The translations under genes and the position numbers were made by a program. The notes under the pieces were generated by a model, which saw only the letters and a program-made list of their open reading frames with translations, searched no databases and was not told where the DNA came from. A stretch of 64,000 nucleotides of DNA from Alteripontixanthobacter sp. (GTDB lineage Bacteria; Pseudomonadota; Alphaproteobacteria; Sphingomonadales; Sphingomonadaceae), in contig JBDVPM010000008.1 in the NCBI GenBank assembly GCA_039968605.1, forward strand, positions 1,974,968 to 2,038,967. Reading direction: 5' to 3'. Shown in pieces: positions 41,112 to 51,065 of the stretch. Each line of letters starts with the position of its first letter. Position 1 is the stretch's first letter.

Positions 41112-43387
41112 AGGCCTTCGGAAAATAGGGGCAAACGGCGCAGCCGCAATCCGGTTGCGGAAAATAGCGCATTGGCGATGGCCGGCGCGGCCACCGCTAC
41201 GCCTAGCTCGCCGGGATCGGCAGGGGCTTCCTGCGAAGCGATGAAATCGATCTCGATCTGCGGGCAATCGGCCAGCGTTGGCAGGTTCAGATCGGCCAGC
41301 CGCCCGTTCGTGGGCAGGCCGTCCGCATAATCGGTGGAAGCACCCATTGCCATCGCCATCCCGAACACCAGCCCGCCTTCGATTTGCTGGCGGGCAATGT
41401 CGAGATTGACGATCCGCCCGATATCGACCGCACAGCTCAACTTGGTAACGCGCACCCCGCCCTCGCCGCGCCCGGCGGTGGCGACGCAGGCGATCCGGCC
41501 GCCGGCGGCGCTGTCTCCGATGCGGTGGCAGGCCAGACCCTGTCCGCTGCTGCCGGGGCTGTTGGCGCTGCCGCCATCCCACTGTGCCAGGCGCGCAGCG
41601 GCCTGCAAAACTCCGACCATTCGCCGGTCCCCGCCCAGCATCGCAATCCGGTAGGAAAGCGGTTCGCGGCGGAACTGCGCGGCAATTTCGTCGATCAGGC
41701 TTTCGGTAAAGAACGCCGCCAGCGCATGGCCGTTGCCGCGCAGTGGGCCCACCGGCAGCGCAATATCCACCGGCACATGCTCCACGCTGACATCGGGAAT
41801 GCCATAGTGCGGCATCGCGGAGCGCAGATAGAGCGGGTCGGCCCTGTCCGCCGCGGCGCGCCGGGCGGCCCAGCGGGTCTTGCCGCCGAACAGTCGCTCC
41901 CCCAGTTGCGGCATGGTGGCCGGCATCGCGATCCGCGCGGAGAGCGCCGCGATCGCACCCTCGGCATTAAGGCTGGCATTCATCAATGCCACTGCGGGCG
42001 GCCGTGGCAGGCTGCGCAGATGTTCCTGCCAGCGCGAATAGACCAGCTGCACCGGTCGGCCCGTCTCGCGCGCAATCTTGGCTGCTTCGATGGCATGGTG
42101 ATGATCCATCCGCGCATCGAAGCTGCCGCCAGCCTGCATCGGATAGAGCACGGTATCAGCCAGCGAAACGCCCGCCGCATCGGCGGCCGCCTGCCGCGCG
42201 GCTTCGGGAGCCTGCGCCGCGAGCCACACTTCCAGCCGTCCGCCGGTTATCCGGGCAGTGCAGGACGCGGTTTCAATCGGTGCGTGGAGAGCAGGTGCCA
42301 CTTCGTAACGGGCGTTGAAATCGGGTGCGCCGTCATCATTGTAACCCGCGCCGCGAATGGCGATCGGCTGCGCCTCGCCATCGCGCGCCGCCTCGTCAAG
42401 CGCGCGCTCGATATCGTCGGTGCTGACGGGCGCTGTGCTGCGGAACACCGGGGCCAGCCGGTCCAGCGCCTGCTGCGCGCTCCACCAGTCGGTCGCAACT
42501 GCGGCCAGCCAGCGCTCCCCATCCACCAGCGCCACCAGCCGCGTATTTCCAGCGACCCGCTGGGCGTTGAAACGGGTGAGTTCCGCGCGGTCGATATGGC
42601 CGTGGCGGATCGCGGCATAGACCATGTCCGGCAGACGCACGTCGCCGGCAAATTGCAGCGATCCATCGACCTTGGCCGGCAAATCCAGCCGGGGGAACGA
42701 GCTTTCGCCATCGGTCAGGCCGGGAATCGGAATCTCCGCCGCCCATTCGGATTGCAGCGGCGGCGTGTCGGGTGGATCGTAGGCGGCGGCCTCGTCTGCC
42801 AGTTCGCCGAAACTCAGCCTTTTATCGCCGTGGATGATGAACCCCGCGCGTGCCTCGCACTCCTGCGCCGCAACGTCCCACCGCTCGCTCGCCGCCTGCG
42901 ACAGCATCCAGCGCGCGGAGGCGGCAGCCTCTCGGCAAGGCATCTCATAGGCGGCCAGCGACGTACCGCCGAAAGTCGCGGCGAACCGGCTGCGTTCGGC
43001 AAAGCGGCCCGCCAGCAGCGCGTCTTGCGCCTGTGCCAGATCGGGCTGGAACGGCATCCAGAGCGGCGCCCATTCGGCTGCCAGCGGCACATTGGCATAG
43101 GCACCCGATGGCGGCGAGGGTTCGACCGCCATCTGCCGCCAATCGGCCCCCAGTTCCGCCGCCACGATCTGCGGGATGATGGTGGTGATACCCTGGCCCA
43201 TTTCCAGCTGCGGGACGGCGACCGTCACCACCCCGTCATCGGCAATCTTCAGCCAGGCGCCGAAGGGCTGCTCGCCCTTGCCGGGGCTGAGTGTGCCGCT
43301 GAAATTGCGGGGGTAGAGATACCACGCCACCAGCAATCCGCCGCCCGCCGCCGCGCCGACCAGCAATCCGCGGCGGGTCAGTCGCAT
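41108..43387 (-). CDS. Tat-exported molybdenum hydroxylase large subunit (isoquinoline 1-oxidoreductase beta type)
   Basis: A 759-residue xanthine-dehydrogenase-family molybdopterin subunit. The N-terminus has a twin-arginine-like signal (LTRRGLLVG with a hydrophobic stretch), so it is likely periplasmic and membrane-tethered. Repeated domains follow with EMGQGITTIIPQIVAAELG, LPAKVDGSLQFAGDVR, QAGGSFDARMD, and a late PGELG carrying the catalytic-type Glu727. Such subunits normally need a 2Fe-2S partner (IorA-type), which is not adjacent. Its stop overlaps the hemH start and it lies two bases after mrp. Confidence 0.88.
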   Translation of the reverse strand: MRLTRRGLLVGAAAGGGLLVAWYLYPRNFSGTLSPGKGEQPFGAWLKIADDGVVTVAVPQLEMGQGITTIIPQIVAAELGADWRQMAVEPSPPSGAYANVPLAAEWAPLWMPFQPDLAQAQDALLAGRFAERSRFAATFGGTSLAAYEMPCREAAASARWMLSQAASERWDVAAQECEARAGFIIHGDKRLSFGELADEAAAYDPPDTPPLQSEWAAEIPIPGLTDGESSFPRLDLPAKVDGSLQFAGDVRLPDMVYAAIRHGHIDRAELTRFNAQRVAGNTRLVALVDGERWLAAVATDWWSAQQALDRLAPVFRSTAPVSTDDIERALDEAARDGEAQPIAIRGAGYNDDGAPDFNARYEVAPALHAPIETASCTARITGGRLEVWLAAQAPEAARQAAADAAGVSLADTVLYPMQAGGSFDARMDHHHAIEAAKIARETGRPVQLVYSRWQEHLRSLPRPPAVALMNASLNAEGAIAALSARIAMPATMPQLGERLFGGKTRWAARRAAADRADPLYLRSAMPHYGIPDVSVEHVPVDIALPVGPLRGNGHALAAFFTESLIDEIAAQFRREPLSYRIAMLGGDRRMVGVLQAAARLAQWDGGSANSPGSSGQGLACHRIGDSAAGGRIACVATAGRGEGGVRVTKLSCAVDIGRIVNLDIARQQIEGGLVFGMAMAMGASTDYADGLPTNGRLADLNLPTLADCPQIEIDFIASQEAPADPGELGVAVAAPAIANALFSATGLRLRRLPLFSEGL

Positions 43388-43389
43388 CG

Positions 43390-44370
43390 TCAGTCGCGGT
43401 CCCGGCTATCCAGCCAATCGGACAGCTGGCGCGCGATAGCGGTAAAGGCATCGGCCTGCTCGCACTCGCCTGCGGCAGGCGGTGTGCCGGCATCGCTATC
43501 GGCGCGAATCTTGGGATCGAGCGGGATCCGGCCCAGGAACGGAATGCCGCTTTCCTGCGACACAGCCTCCACCCCGCCGCGCCCGAACGGATCGCTCACC
43601 TCGCCGCAATGCGGACAGGAATAGCCGGCCATGTTCTCGACCAGCCCGATCAGCGGCACGTCGCCATCATGGAACATCTGCGCCGCGCGCTGTGCATCGA
43701 TCAGCGCCAGATCCTGCGGGGTGGAGACGATCACTGCGCCTGCCGGCTTGTGGCGCGACAACATGGTCAGTTGCACATCGCCCGTGCCCGGCGGCAGATC
43801 CACTACCAGCACTTCGGCCTCGCCCCAATGCGCATCGATCAGCTGGGTAAGCGCATTGCCCGCCATCGGCCCGCGCCAGGCAATCGCCTGTCCGGGCGGG
43901 ACCAGGTGCCCCATCGACAGCAGCGCCACACCATAGCCGCTCGGCACCGGGACCAGCTTTTCATCGTGCGCCTGCGGACGCTCGCCCTCATTGGCCAGTA
44001 TCTTGGGCTGCGAAGGGCCATAAATATCGGCATCGACCACGCCGACCTTGCGCCCCAGCCTCGCCAGCGCGACCGCCAGATTGGCCGACAAGGTGGATTT
44101 GCCCACGCCGCCCTTGCCCGATCCCACGGCAATGATCGGCGGCGTGGGCTTGGGCGCGGCGCGTTCCGCCATCATCGCCACGCGCACTTCATCGACGCCG
44201 TCTTCCTCCAGCAACATATCGCGGATCGCTTCTTCGAAACCGTCGCGCGATCCTGCGGGAATTTCGCTCGCATCGACCACCACGGTGGCCGCCGTGCCCT
44301 TGCGCACGATCGACTGCACCTTCTCGGCGATGGAGGCTGGCAGGCGGGACTTCAAACTGGGTTCGTCCAT
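43390..44370 (-). CDS. mrp: Mrp/ApbC-type iron-sulfur carrier ATPase
   Basis: A 326-residue P-loop ATPase. A short N-terminal MIP18-like segment precedes the deviant Walker A motif [11 protein letters not shown] (residues about 84-94). [23 protein letters not shown], and a conserved YSCPHCGE with the Cys pair that holds a bridging Fe-S cluster follow. It delivers clusters to apo-proteins. It is first of the minus-strand series leading to the molybdenum hydroxylase, hemH and P450, and is divergent from hflK. Confidence 0.95.
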   Translation of the reverse strand: MDEPSLKSRLPASIAEKVQSIVRKGTAATVVVDASEIPAGSRDGFEEAIRDMLLEEDGVDEVRVAMMAERAAPKPTPPIIAVGSGKGGVGKSTLSANLAVALARLGRKVGVVDADIYGPSQPKILANEGERPQAHDEKLVPVPSGYGVALLSMGHLVPPGQAIAWRGPMAGNALTQLIDAHWGEAEVLVVDLPPGTGDVQLTMLSRHKPAGAVIVSTPQDLALIDAQRAAQMFHDGDVPLIGLVENMAGYSCPHCGEVSDPFGRGGVEAVSQESGIPFLGRIPLDPKIRADSDAGTPPAAGECEQADAFTAIARQLSDWLDSRDRD

Positions 44371-44444
44371 GCCCGCTCCCCTAGCAGCAAAATCTCCGCC
44401 GCAACCCCTGTTTTTCCGCCGAGGCGCACCCTATAAAGAATGGC

Positions 44445-45587
44445 ATGGATATACTGGACGGGTTTCGGCGGCGCATTACGCTCGCCATGGCAGGTAACGG
44501 CAAGGGCAAAAGTCCCTGGGGTTCTTCGGGGAGCGGCTCCGATGGAGGCGGCTCCGACGACGGCAAGGGTTCGGGCGGCGGTCCGAAAAACCCCTGGCTT
44601 CCCGGTGGCGGCTCGAAAGGCGGCAAGCCTCGCCAATCCGCCAGTATCGAGGATATTTTCAAAAATCGCGGCCCCGAGGGCCCACGCCGCGCGGGCGGTG
44701 GTGGCGGCCCCAATTTCCGCCTGCCCGAACGGCCCGGCGGCAAGAGCTGGTTGCCCTTGATCCTGGGCGGCCTCGCGCTGCTGTGGATCGGCCTCACTTC
44801 GGTGCATATCATCGGCGCCAAGGAAGGCGGGATCGTCAGTACGTTCGGCCAATATAGCCGCACGCTCGGCCCCGGCTTCAATATGTCTGCGCCGTGGCCG
44901 TTCCAGAACGTCGATGTTACGCCGGTCAGCACGATCCGCACCTACGAAATTCCGGACGGAGCGGAGGAAAAGCTGATCCTGACCGGTGATCAGAACCTGG
45001 TGAACCTGTCCTATATTATCCGTTGGAACATCAAGGATCTGAAGGATTACCAGTTCCAGCTGGCCAGCCCGGACGACACGATCCGCGAAGTGGCCGAGGC
45101 CGCGATGCGTGCATCGGTCGCCGAAAAGACGCTCGACCAGACATTCTCGGGCGCGGGCCGCGCGGAAATCGAGGCCGGTGTGCGCGACCGGATGCAGGCT
45201 CTGCTGGACGCCTATCGCAGCGGCGTGGCCGTGCAGGGTGTCGAAATCGACCTGGCCGAACCGCCTGCCGAGGTGAACGAGGCATTCAAGGACGTGTCCG
45301 TGGCCGAACAGGATGCCAATGCGGCGATCAACCGCTCGCGCGGTTTCGCACAGCAGATCCTCGAGCGCGCACAAGGCGATACCGGCGCATTCGACCGGGT
45401 CTACGAAGAATACCGCCGCGCGCCCGAAGTGACCCGTCGCCGCCTCTATTACGAGACGATGGAGCGGGTACTGAGCAACACCGACAAGACAATCGTCGAG
45501 CCGAGCGGCGTAACGCCGTATCTGCCGCTTCCGGAAGTAAACCGGCGCAGGCAGCAGGCCGCCCCCACTCCGGCGGAGGGACAGTAA
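44445..45587 (+). CDS. hflK: FtsH protease modulator HflK
   Basis: A 380-residue HflK. The N-terminal 100 residues are rich in Gly, Ser and Lys, then one membrane helix (residues about 103-123, LILGGLALLWIGLTSV), then a prohibitin/SPFH domain (GIVSTFGQYSRTLGPGFN, LTGDQNLVNL). HflK and HflC form a large inner-membrane complex around FtsH. An internal ATG at 44487 is an alternative start. It ends one base before hflC, and hflC and degP follow in the same direction. Confidence 0.94.
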   Translation: MDILDGFRRRITLAMAGNGKGKSPWGSSGSGSDGGGSDDGKGSGGGPKNPWLPGGGSKGGKPRQSASIEDIFKNRGPEGPRRAGGGGGPNFRLPERPGGKSWLPLILGGLALLWIGLTSVHIIGAKEGGIVSTFGQYSRTLGPGFNMSAPWPFQNVDVTPVSTIRTYEIPDGAEEKLILTGDQNLVNLSYIIRWNIKDLKDYQFQLASPDDTIREVAEAAMRASVAEKTLDQTFSGAGRAEIEAGVRDRMQALLDAYRSGVAVQGVEIDLAEPPAEVNEAFKDVSVAEQDANAAINRSRGFAQQILERAQGDTGAFDRVYEEYRRAPEVTRRRLYYETMERVLSNTDKTIVEPSGVTPYLPLPEVNRRRQQAAPTPAEGQ

Positions 45588-45588
45588 G

Positions 45589-46437
45589 ATGAACGATCTC
45601 TGGCAGAACTTCAAACTCCCGATCATCGCCGTCGCCGTGCTGCTTGCGGTGCTGTTTTCGGCCATGATCGTGGTTCCCGAAACGCAGCAGGCGGTGATCT
45701 TCCGGACCGGCGAGCCCGTGCGCGTTGCCAACAAGTTCGATCCCGATGACGGGCTGGGCGAAGGCGGTGCGGGCATCGTGCTACGCGTGCCGTTTATCGA
45801 AACCGTGCAGATGGTCGACAAGCGGGTGCTGAACCTGTCGATGGACAACCAGCAAGTGCTGTCCAACGATCAGCAGCGGCTGCAAGTCGATGCCTATGCC
45901 CGGTTCCGGATTATCGACCCGGTGACCATGGTGGAAAGCGCAGGCACCACGGACGGTGTTCGCACCCAGCTCGAACCAATCCTCAATTCCGTGCTGCGGC
46001 AGGAACTGGGCCGGCGCACGTTTCAGGACATGCTGACCGCCGAACGCGGTGCCGCCATGACCAACATCCGCAACAATCTCGACCGGCAGGCCCGTCAATA
46101 TGGCGCGCAGGTGATCGATGTGCGGGTGAAGCGGACCGATCTGCCCACCGGCACGCCGCTGGAATCCGCCTTTCGCCGGATGCGCACCGACCGCGAGCGG
46201 GAGGCGCGCACCATCCGCGCACAGGGCGACCGCGAAGCGCGGATCATCCGCGCCGATGCAGATGCCACCGCCGCGCGCATGTATGCCGAAAGCTATGGCA
46301 AGGATCCGCAATTCTACGATTTCTACCGCGCCATGCAAAGCTACGACCAGACTTTCGCCACCGACGCGGAAGGCGAATCGAGCATCATCCTGTCGCCGGA
46401 CAATGATTATCTGCGCCAGTTCCGCGGCGGACGGTAA
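45589..46437 (+). CDS. hflC: FtsH protease modulator HflC
   Basis: A 282-residue HflC with an N-terminal membrane helix (residues about 10-27), an SPFH domain (PETQQAVIFRTGEPVR, VRVKRTDLPTG) and the typical EREARTIRAQGDREARIIRA coiled-coil segment. It partners with HflK to regulate FtsH. It is directly downstream of hflK and upstream of degP, giving a membrane-protein and envelope quality-control unit. Confidence 0.95.
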   Translation: MNDLWQNFKLPIIAVAVLLAVLFSAMIVVPETQQAVIFRTGEPVRVANKFDPDDGLGEGGAGIVLRVPFIETVQMVDKRVLNLSMDNQQVLSNDQQRLQVDAYARFRIIDPVTMVESAGTTDGVRTQLEPILNSVLRQELGRRTFQDMLTAERGAAMTNIRNNLDRQARQYGAQVIDVRVKRTDLPTGTPLESAFRRMRTDREREARTIRAQGDREARIIRADADATAARMYAESYGKDPQFYDFYRAMQSYDQTFATDAEGESSIILSPDNDYLRQFRGGR

Positions 46438-46606
46438 TTGCACACGCCGGTCGAGGCAGGTCAGCACTTGGTCGCGGCGAACCCGGCGTTGTTGGGGGCA
46501 TTCAAGCCCGGTTCAGTGCAATATCGCTGAATCAGGGGCTTCCCGGTAGGGCGCATCTGCGCCTCGCCGGCAAGCGAACGATATTACGTAAGAGAGACGA
46601 GGATAT

Positions 46607-48145
46607 ATGGCTGTGCGATATGCTTATGGACTGACATCGGCCCTGCTGCTTGGCGGGGCTACGCTTTCGCTGGTGACCGGCTATCCGGCCGGCGCGCAAG
46701 TTGCCCAGAATGATGACAGCCGCATGGCGCAGGTCGTGCCGCGCGCCGGGGCTCCTGCCAGCTTCGCCGATCTGACCGAACAATTGCAGCCCGCCGTGGT
46801 CAATATCTCCACTCGCCAGCGGGTAGAGGTGAGCCGCCAGGGCGGCAATCCCTTCGCCGGAACGCCGTTTGCCGATCTGTTCGGAAATCGCGGACGCGGG
46901 CAGGAAACCGAACCGCAATTCCGCGAAGGCCAGTCGCTGGGGAGCGGGTTCATCATTTCCGCCGATGGCTACGTGGTCACCAATAACCATGTCGTCAGCC
47001 CCAACGGCCGCGGCACGGTGGAAGAAATTACCGTCACCATGCCGGACGGACAAGAATATGAAGCGGAACTCGTCGGCACCGATGCCGATAGCGACCTGGC
47101 GGTGCTGAAAATCCAGCGCGGCGAGGCGTTTCCCTTCGTGCGCTTCGGCGATTCCAGCCAGGCCCGCGTGGGTGATTGGGTGGTCGCCATCGGCAATCCC
47201 TTCGGCCTGGGCGGCACGGTCACCAGCGGTATCGTGTCGAGCGTTCTGCGCAACACCGGTGGCGGCGCTTACGATCGCTACATCCAGACCGATGCCAGCA
47301 TCAATCGCGGCAATTCCGGCGGCCCGCTATTCGATATGCAAGGCAATGTGATCGGTATCAACAATGCGATCTTCAGCCCCACCGGCGGCAGTGTGGGGAT
47401 CGGCTTTGCCATTCCCGCCGAAGTCGCCGAACCGATTGTGGCCAAGCTTCGCGCTGGCGAGGAAATCGAGCGCGGCTATCTGGGCGTGCGCATCCAGCCG
47501 GTCAGCGACGATCTGGCGTCGTCCATCGGTATTGCCCGCAATCGCGGCGAGATCGTCCAGATGGTCGAGCCCGACGGTCCGGCCGATGATGCGGGCATCA
47601 AGGCGGGCGATATCGTCCTGTCGGTCGATGGGAGCGAGGTTACCCCGGACCAGACGCTGTCCTATCTGATTGCTAATGTCTCACCCGGCAGCCGCGCACG
47701 GATCGACTTGATCCGCGAAGGACGCCGCCAGAACGTTACCGCGACCGTCGGCCAGCGTCCCAGCGCGGAAGAGCTGGCGCAGCAGCAGATGTTCTCCGGC
47801 GATGACGAACAGGCCGAAGAACCCACGATGGAAGCCGATGAAACCATCGAGGAAAAACTCGGCATCGGAGTGGTCGAACTGACCCCGCGCATCGCGCGCC
47901 AGCTGGGTGTGGATCAGGACACGCAAGGCCTGGTAGTGGCTGGCGTTGACAGCAATTCGGACGCCGCTCGCAAGGGCCTGCGCCGCCGCGACATCATCGT
48001 CAGCGCCAATTATCAGGCGGTGAGCAGCATCGCCGATCTGCAGGCCGCGATCCGCGAAGCTGAAACGGGTGACCGCGATGCCGTGCTGCTGCGCGTCCAG
48101 AGCGGCGGCGGCCCGGCCCGCTTCGTGGCTGTTCGCCTGCGCTAA
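46607..48145 (+). CDS. degP: Do-family periplasmic serine protease (DegP/DegQ)
   Basis: A 512-residue periplasmic protease-chaperone. It has an N-terminal signal peptide (to about residue 30) and a trypsin-like domain with His128 (TNNHVV), Asp163 (DSDLAVLK) and Ser237 (GNSGGP). Two PDZ domains follow, at about residues 285-380 (ERGYLGVRIQPV) and 415-510. An acidic linker (DDEQAEEPTMEADET) separates them. It lies 169 bases after hflC, so it may have its own promoter. A bidirectional terminator follows. Confidence 0.95.
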   Translation: MAVRYAYGLTSALLLGGATLSLVTGYPAGAQVAQNDDSRMAQVVPRAGAPASFADLTEQLQPAVVNISTRQRVEVSRQGGNPFAGTPFADLFGNRGRGQETEPQFREGQSLGSGFIISADGYVVTNNHVVSPNGRGTVEEITVTMPDGQEYEAELVGTDADSDLAVLKIQRGEAFPFVRFGDSSQARVGDWVVAIGNPFGLGGTVTSGIVSSVLRNTGGGAYDRYIQTDASINRGNSGGPLFDMQGNVIGINNAIFSPTGGSVGIGFAIPAEVAEPIVAKLRAGEEIERGYLGVRIQPVSDDLASSIGIARNRGEIVQMVEPDGPADDAGIKAGDIVLSVDGSEVTPDQTLSYLIANVSPGSRARIDLIREGRRQNVTATVGQRPSAEELAQQQMFSGDDEQAEEPTMEADETIEEKLGIGVVELTPRIARQLGVDQDTQGLVVAGVDSNSDAARKGLRRRDIIVSANYQAVSSIADLQAAIREAETGDRDAVLLRVQSGGGPARFVAVRLR

Positions 48146-48166
48146 GGCTGGCAGGCCCCGGCATAG

Positions 48167-48206
48167 AAAAAACCCCCTCGCAGCGATAACTGCGAGGGGG
48201 TTTTTT
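48167..48206. terminator. Bidirectional rho-independent terminator between degP and PBP1A
   Basis: CCCCCTCGCAG pairs with CTGCGAGGGGG across a six-base loop (11-bp stem), with an A run before and six T after. It can end both the degP transcript and the opposing penicillin-binding protein transcript. Confidence 0.92.
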
Positions 48207-48280
48207 CATGCCCGGCTTGGGCGGTAGGAGGCGCTGTCTGCACGGGCGAACCCGCGCCGCCTACCTATCTGGCTGCCAGC

Positions 48281-50485
48281 CTATCTGGGTGCCGGCGGCG
48301 GTGCCGTCTGTCTAGGTACCGGAGGCTGCACCGATGGCCGCTGCACGTTGACCGAGCCGCCGCCGCCGCTGTTGCTGGGCAGGTTCTGTCCCGTCGCCTG
48401 TTCGAGGAAATCGTCGCTGGCGGCTGGCGGGGGCTGGCCGTTGCCGGAGCGTACACCCGGCTCGCGCGGCGTTACAACGGCCGGGGCACGTTCTTCGCCG
48501 CGCGGTCCGCCCGGTCCGAGCGGATCGTCGCGGCCTTCGCCCCGTCCCGGCTCGATCAGATTGCCCTGCTCGTCGATGTAGTAATAATCGTCCGGGTCGC
48601 CGTAATAGAACTCGTCATCGGGCTCCAGCTGCCATTCGGGCAGGCTCAATTCGGTGTCGAACTGTTCCACCGGGCGATCCTTCACGGCATAGCGCATATA
48701 GGCCGCGAATGCCCGCGCCGGGGCGCGCCCGCCTTGCAAGCCGCCGACCGGTTTCGCATCGTCGCGGCCCATCCACACGCCGGTGGTGATCCCGCTGGAA
48801 AATCCGACGAACCAGCCATCCTTGTTGGAACTGGTCGTCCCGGTCTTGCCTGCCACGGGCCGGCCGATCTGCGCCGCGCGGCCGGTCCCAGTCGATACGG
48901 CGGTTTGCAGCAGGTCGGTCATTCCGGCGGCGACGTAATCGGGCACCAGCTTGGTACCGCGCTTACTTTCATGTTCGTAAAGCAGCTCGCCCCCCGCGGT
49001 GGTCACTTTCAGGATTCCATAAGGCTCCACCGAAACGCCCCTGGCAGAAACGCTTGCGAAACTGCGGGTCAGCTCGATCAGGCGAACCTCGCTCGCGCCC
49101 AGCACCATCGAGGGATAGGTCGATATCGGCGAAGTTATACCAAACCGCCGCGCCATGCTGGCGACGGTGCCGAAACCGACTTCATTGCCCAGCTGCGCCG
49201 CCACGGTATTCTTCGAATAGGCAAACGCGCTGCGCAGCTTCATCTCGCCCGCATAGCCGCCGCCCGAATTGCGCGGCGACCAGCCATCGATGGTGACCGG
49301 CACATCCTTCACCGTGTCTTCCGGCGTATAGCCCGCCTCCAGCGCCGCGAGATAGACGAACAGCTTCCACGCGCTGCCCGGCTGGCGCATCGCATCGGTG
49401 GCGCGGTTGTAATTGGTGGTGACGTAATCGGTGCCGCCCACCAGCGCCAGGATCGCCCCGTCGCGGTCCAGGCTGACCAGCGCGCCCTGCGTTTCGCCAG
49501 GTACATTCGATTCCACCGCCGCGCTGGCGGCCTGTTGCATGCCGACATCGATGGTGGTCCACACCTCGATCGGTTCGAACGTTTCGGGCAGCAACAGATC
49601 GAGCTGCGGCAATGCCCAATCGGTAAAATAGCGTACCGAGTTCTGGCTGGTCTGCTGTTTCAGCTTGACCGCGGTGACATCGACATTGGCTTCGCTGGCC
49701 GAAATCCGTTCCTGCTCGCGCATCAGCCGCAGCACCACATTGGCCCGGCCGACGGCGCGGTTCACGTCGGCGGTCGGGCTGTAGCGGCTGGGCGCCTTGA
49801 CCAGCCCGGCGATAATCGCTGCCTCGCCCACGCTGAGTTCTGTGGCGGGGTGGCTGAAGAATTTGCGGCTGGCGCTGTCGATCCCGTAAGCGCCGCCACC
49901 GAAATAGACCTTGTTCAGGTACAGCTCGAGGATCTGTTCCTTGGTGAACTTGCTCTCCAGCGCCATGGCCAGCACCGCCTCGCGCATCTTGCGGTCCATG
50001 GTGACATTGGAATTGAGGAAGATGTTGCGCGCCAATTGCTGCGTGATGGTGGATGTCGCGCGCGGCCTGCGCCAATCGACCAGCCCGTCGCGTACGGCGC
50101 GGGCCAGGCCGATCGGATCGATTCCGAAATGATACTGGAAGCGGCGATCCTCCACCGCGACCATCGCCTCTTTCATGACCTGGGGAATCTCGTCGGAATC
50201 GAGCCATTCGCCGAAGCTGGGGCCGAGTTCGACGATTTCCGTACCGTCGCGGGCGCGCACCACGATGGTCTGCCCGGTCTGCGTGGCCACCAGCTCGTTA
50301 TAGCTGGGTAGCGAGCGCGCGGCGAAGAACACCGCCAGGCCGGTGAACATTACGCCCAGCAACACCGCTGCGCCGCCCCACAGGACGATGCGGCGCGCCA
50401 GGCGGGCGATGAACCCGCGCTGCTTCGGCGATTTGGTGTTCGCCTTCGATTTGGCTGCCGACCGGCGGCTGCCCCGCTTTGCCAT
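48281..50485 (-). CDS. Class A penicillin-binding protein (PBP1A family)
   Basis: A 734-residue bifunctional cell-wall synthase. The basic N-terminus is followed by a membrane anchor (about 33-56), a GT51 glycosyltransferase domain with VAVEDRRFQYHFGID (Glu112) and STITQQLARN, and a transpeptidase domain with Ser371 in SAWK, SKN and KTGTT. The C-terminal 100 residues are Pro/Gly-rich and acidic, likely disordered. It polymerises and cross-links peptidoglycan. Its direction converges on degP. Confidence 0.95.
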   Translation of the reverse strand: MAKRGSRRSAAKSKANTKSPKQRGFIARLARRIVLWGGAAVLLGVMFTGLAVFFAARSLPSYNELVATQTGQTIVVRARDGTEIVELGPSFGEWLDSDEIPQVMKEAMVAVEDRRFQYHFGIDPIGLARAVRDGLVDWRRPRATSTITQQLARNIFLNSNVTMDRKMREAVLAMALESKFTKEQILELYLNKVYFGGGAYGIDSASRKFFSHPATELSVGEAAIIAGLVKAPSRYSPTADVNRAVGRANVVLRLMREQERISASEANVDVTAVKLKQQTSQNSVRYFTDWALPQLDLLLPETFEPIEVWTTIDVGMQQAASAAVESNVPGETQGALVSLDRDGAILALVGGTDYVTTNYNRATDAMRQPGSAWKLFVYLAALEAGYTPEDTVKDVPVTIDGWSPRNSGGGYAGEMKLRSAFAYSKNTVAAQLGNEVGFGTVASMARRFGITSPISTYPSMVLGASEVRLIELTRSFASVSARGVSVEPYGILKVTTAGGELLYEHESKRGTKLVPDYVAAGMTDLLQTAVSTGTGRAAQIGRPVAGKTGTTSSNKDGWFVGFSSGITTGVWMGRDDAKPVGGLQGGRAPARAFAAYMRYAVKDRPVEQFDTELSLPEWQLEPDDEFYYGDPDDYYYIDEQGNLIEPGRGEGRDDPLGPGGPRGEERAPAVVTPREPGVRSGNGQPPPAASDDFLEQATGQNLPSNSGGGGSVNVQRPSVQPPVPRQTAPPPAPR

Positions 50486-50591
50486 CTATCCAGTGTTCCC
50501 AATCCCCGGACGAGCCGCCCGGAGTTTCATCGCGATACAGATTGTGGCGGCATTGTGTAACCCGCCCTGAACGAAGCGATAGCAGGCGTGC

Positions 50592-51002
50592 TTAATCGGC
50601 GTTATCTTCGGATTTGAAATCCAGCGCAGCGGAATTGATGCAATAGCGCAGCCCGCCCGCATCCTTCGGTCCGTCGGGAAATACGTGGCCCAGATGGCCG
50701 CCGCAATTGGAACAGGTAACCTCGGTACGGATCATGCCGTGCGACATATCGCGGTGTTCATCCACCGCGCTGCCTTCGGCAGGGGTAGTGAAGGCGGGCC
50801 AGCCGCAGCCGCTATTATATTTCGCATCGGAGCCGAACAGTTTCTGCCCGCAGCCGGCGCAGATATATTCGCCCTCATCGTAGAACTTGTCATACTGGCC
50901 GGTAAAGGCGCGTTCGGTGCCCGCCTGGCGCAGCACCTGAAACTGTTCGGGGGTAAGCTTGGCGCGCCAATCGTCCTCGCTCAGCTGTGTCTTGTCGGCC
51001 AT
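50592..51002 (-). CDS. msrB: Peptide methionine (R)-S-oxide reductase
   Basis: A 136-residue MsrB. Zinc-binding Cys pairs (CAGCG and [12 protein letters not shown]), GWPAF, and the active-site Cys in RYCINSAAL are all present. It repairs the R-form of methionine sulfoxide, complementing MsrA encoded 15 kb away. No signal peptide. It lies between PBP1A and a glutathione S-transferase gene on the same strand. Confidence 0.96.
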   Translation of the reverse strand: MADKTQLSEDDWRAKLTPEQFQVLRQAGTERAFTGQYDKFYDEGEYICAGCGQKLFGSDAKYNSGCGWPAFTTPAEGSAVDEHRDMSHGMIRTEVTCSNCGGHLGHVFPDGPKDAGGLRYCINSAALDFKSEDNAD

Positions 51003-51065
51003 ATATTTATCTCCTTCGCGCTGGATATGGTGAGCAGGCGGAGGACCGGCAAGCCGCGAGTGCGC

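Noticed and set aside
41384-43624. A 746-codon plus-strand open frame.
   Set aside because: It lies opposite the molybdenum hydroxylase and mrp genes, shows no domain pattern, and reflects biased codon use on the other strand.
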